Below are positions 63,182 to 64,000 of a DNA stretch of 64,000 nt, in pieces. Where the stretch lies: assembly GCF_011044975.1 (NCBI RefSeq), contig NZ_JAAKZV010000017.1, forward strand, positions 1 through 64,000. Direction: 5' to 3'. Position 1 is the first letter of the stretch, and each line of letters starts with the position of its first letter. Origin of the DNA: Streptomyces coryli. Lineage in GTDB: Bacteria; Actinomycetota; Actinomycetes; Streptomycetales; Streptomycetaceae. The notes beneath the pieces were generated by a model, which searched no databases, had not been told where the DNA came from, and worked only from the letters and a program-made list of their open reading frames with translations. The translations under genes and the position numbers were made by a program.

Positions 63182-64000
63182 GTGGCTACGTTCCTTTACA
63201 AACTGGGGCGCCTGTCTTTCAGGCGTCGCTGGTGGACGGCCCTGATATGGGTGGCCGTCTTCGTCCTCGCGGGCTTCGGCGCCTCGTCCGCCGGCACTCC
63301 GCCCGAGGACGACTTCAAGCTCCCCGGCACCGAGGCGCAGAAGACCTTCGACCTGCTCGATGAGCGCTTCCCCGGCACCGCCGCGGACGCCGCGTCCGCC
63401 CGTATCGTCTTCAAGGCGCCGGACGGCCAGAAGATCACCGCCGCCGAGAACAAGGCCGCGGTCGAGGGCGTCATCGAGGACCTGTCCGGCGGCAAGCAGG
63501 TCGCCGCTGTGGCCGACCCGTTCAAGACCCCGGGCGCGGTGAGCAAGGACGGCACGACCGCCTACTCCACCGCCTCCTACAAGGTCGCGGCGATGAAGAT
63601 CACCGACGGCACCCGGGACGGCATCGACAAGGCGATGGAGTCCGGCCGTGACGCCGGCCTGACCGTCGAGGGCGGCGGCGATGCCCTCATGGTCGAGCCC
63701 GACATGGGTCACGGCGAGATCATCGGTGTCGGCATCGCGCTGATCGTGCTGCTGATCACCTTCGGCTCCATGGTCGCGGCCGGCCTGCCGATCCTCACCG
63801 CCCTCATCGGCGTCGGCATCGGCATGTCCGCGATTACGGCCCTGGCCACGACGCTCGGACTGTCGGCCACCACCGGCACCCTGGCGATGATGATCGGCCT
63901 CGCGGTCGGCATCGACTACGCCCTGTTCATCGCCTCGCGTTACCGGGCCGAGCTGAGTGAGGGGCACTCCCGCGAGGAGGCGGCGGGCCGCGCGGTCGGC
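63182..64000 (+). CDS. MMPL-family RND transporter, 5' part
   Basis: The visible 273 codons encode the start of an MMPL exporter: V-A-T-F-L-Y-K-L-G-R-L-S-F-R-R-R-W at the N terminus, a first span, an extracellular domain (about residues 40-170) with F-K-L-P-G-T-E-A-Q and then consecutive spans ending in G-L-A-V-G-I-D-Y-A-L-F-I-A-S-R-Y-R, the RND signature. The family exports lipids, siderophores or drugs with proton drive. The gene continues beyond the window. GTG 63182 is the most likely start. Confidence 0.88.
   Translation, partial: MATFLYKLGRLSFRRRWWTALIWVAVFVLAGFGASSAGTPPEDDFKLPGTEAQKTFDLLDERFPGTAADAASARIVFKAPDGQKITAAENKAAVEGVIEDLSGGKQVAAVADPFKTPGAVSKDGTTAYSTASYKVAAMKITDGTRDGIDKAMESGRDAGLTVEGGGDALMVEPDMGHGEIIGVGIALIVLLITFGSMVAAGLPILTALIGVGIGMSAITALATTLGLSATTGTLAMMIGLAVGIDYALFIASRYRAELSEGHSREEAAGRAVG

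Overview
The window is very GC-rich, uses GTG starts freely and has dense, translationally coupled operons. It carries Streptomyces-type families (OFA and DHA2 transporters, DUF6777-like lipoprotein, many LacI/GntR/TetR/PucR regulators, a few TTA leucine codons). It looks like a chromosomal, mostly accessory-metabolism segment of a Streptomyces-like actinomycete. I saw no tRNA, rRNA, insertion sequence, prophage or CRISPR array.

Layout. 0-7 kb: a DHA2 drug-type exporter, a FadR-like GntR regulator with two operator palindromes, and a class V aminotransferase coupled to a sugar-type ABC importer. 7-14.2 kb: a fatty-acyl-CoA ligase divergent from crotonyl-CoA carboxylase/reductase, then a secreted lipase, a PucR regulator and a secreted vanadium haloperoxidase; each of these last three genes contains a TTA codon, and I found none in the other genes. 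14.2-30.4 kb: a carbohydrate/peptide uptake region with a Dpp-type ABC operon, LacI regulator and cytoplasmic sulfatase, followed by a second LacI-controlled ABC importer whose operon ends in an oxidoreductase/aldo-keto reductase fusion, then TetR and a PanE-like reductase. 30.5-33 kb: a DUF6777-like lipoprotein and an alpha/beta-hydrolase-RidA fusion.

33-51.6 kb is the most coherent block and reads as an oxalate/formyl-CoA/formate island. It has an NAD-dependent molybdenum formate dehydrogenase (with an unusual split of the catalytic subunit), FdhD, MoeA, an FCD-type GntR regulator, an oxalate/formate-family transporter, an NDP-forming acyl-CoA synthetase, formyl-CoA transferase, a ThDP enzyme of the oxalyl-CoA decarboxylase/2-hydroxyacyl-CoA lyase group, SucCD-like acyl-CoA ligase, beta-carbonic anhydrase and an aldehyde dehydrogenase. 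A shared 9-bp box, CTGTA(G/T)(A/G)CA, lies in the fdh/moeA divergent promoter, in front of the GntR gene, twice in the ThDP/sucC divergent promoter and once inside the formyl-CoA transferase gene. The inferred pathway is oxalate import, CoA transfer, decarboxylation to formyl-CoA, release of formate, and oxidation to CO2 with NADH formation.

51.7-64 kb: a secreted FAD oxidase, universal stress protein, dodecin, a secreted endonuclease/phosphatase-family protein, a deletion scar joining the tail of a LuxR/AfsR-type regulator to a headless MFS gene, an Fpg/Nei glycosylase, an AraC-like regulator, a VOC protein, a three-gene proton-translocating transhydrogenase, a 53-residue unknown peptide gene, and a TetR regulator with two palindromic operators before an MMPL transporter that runs off the end.
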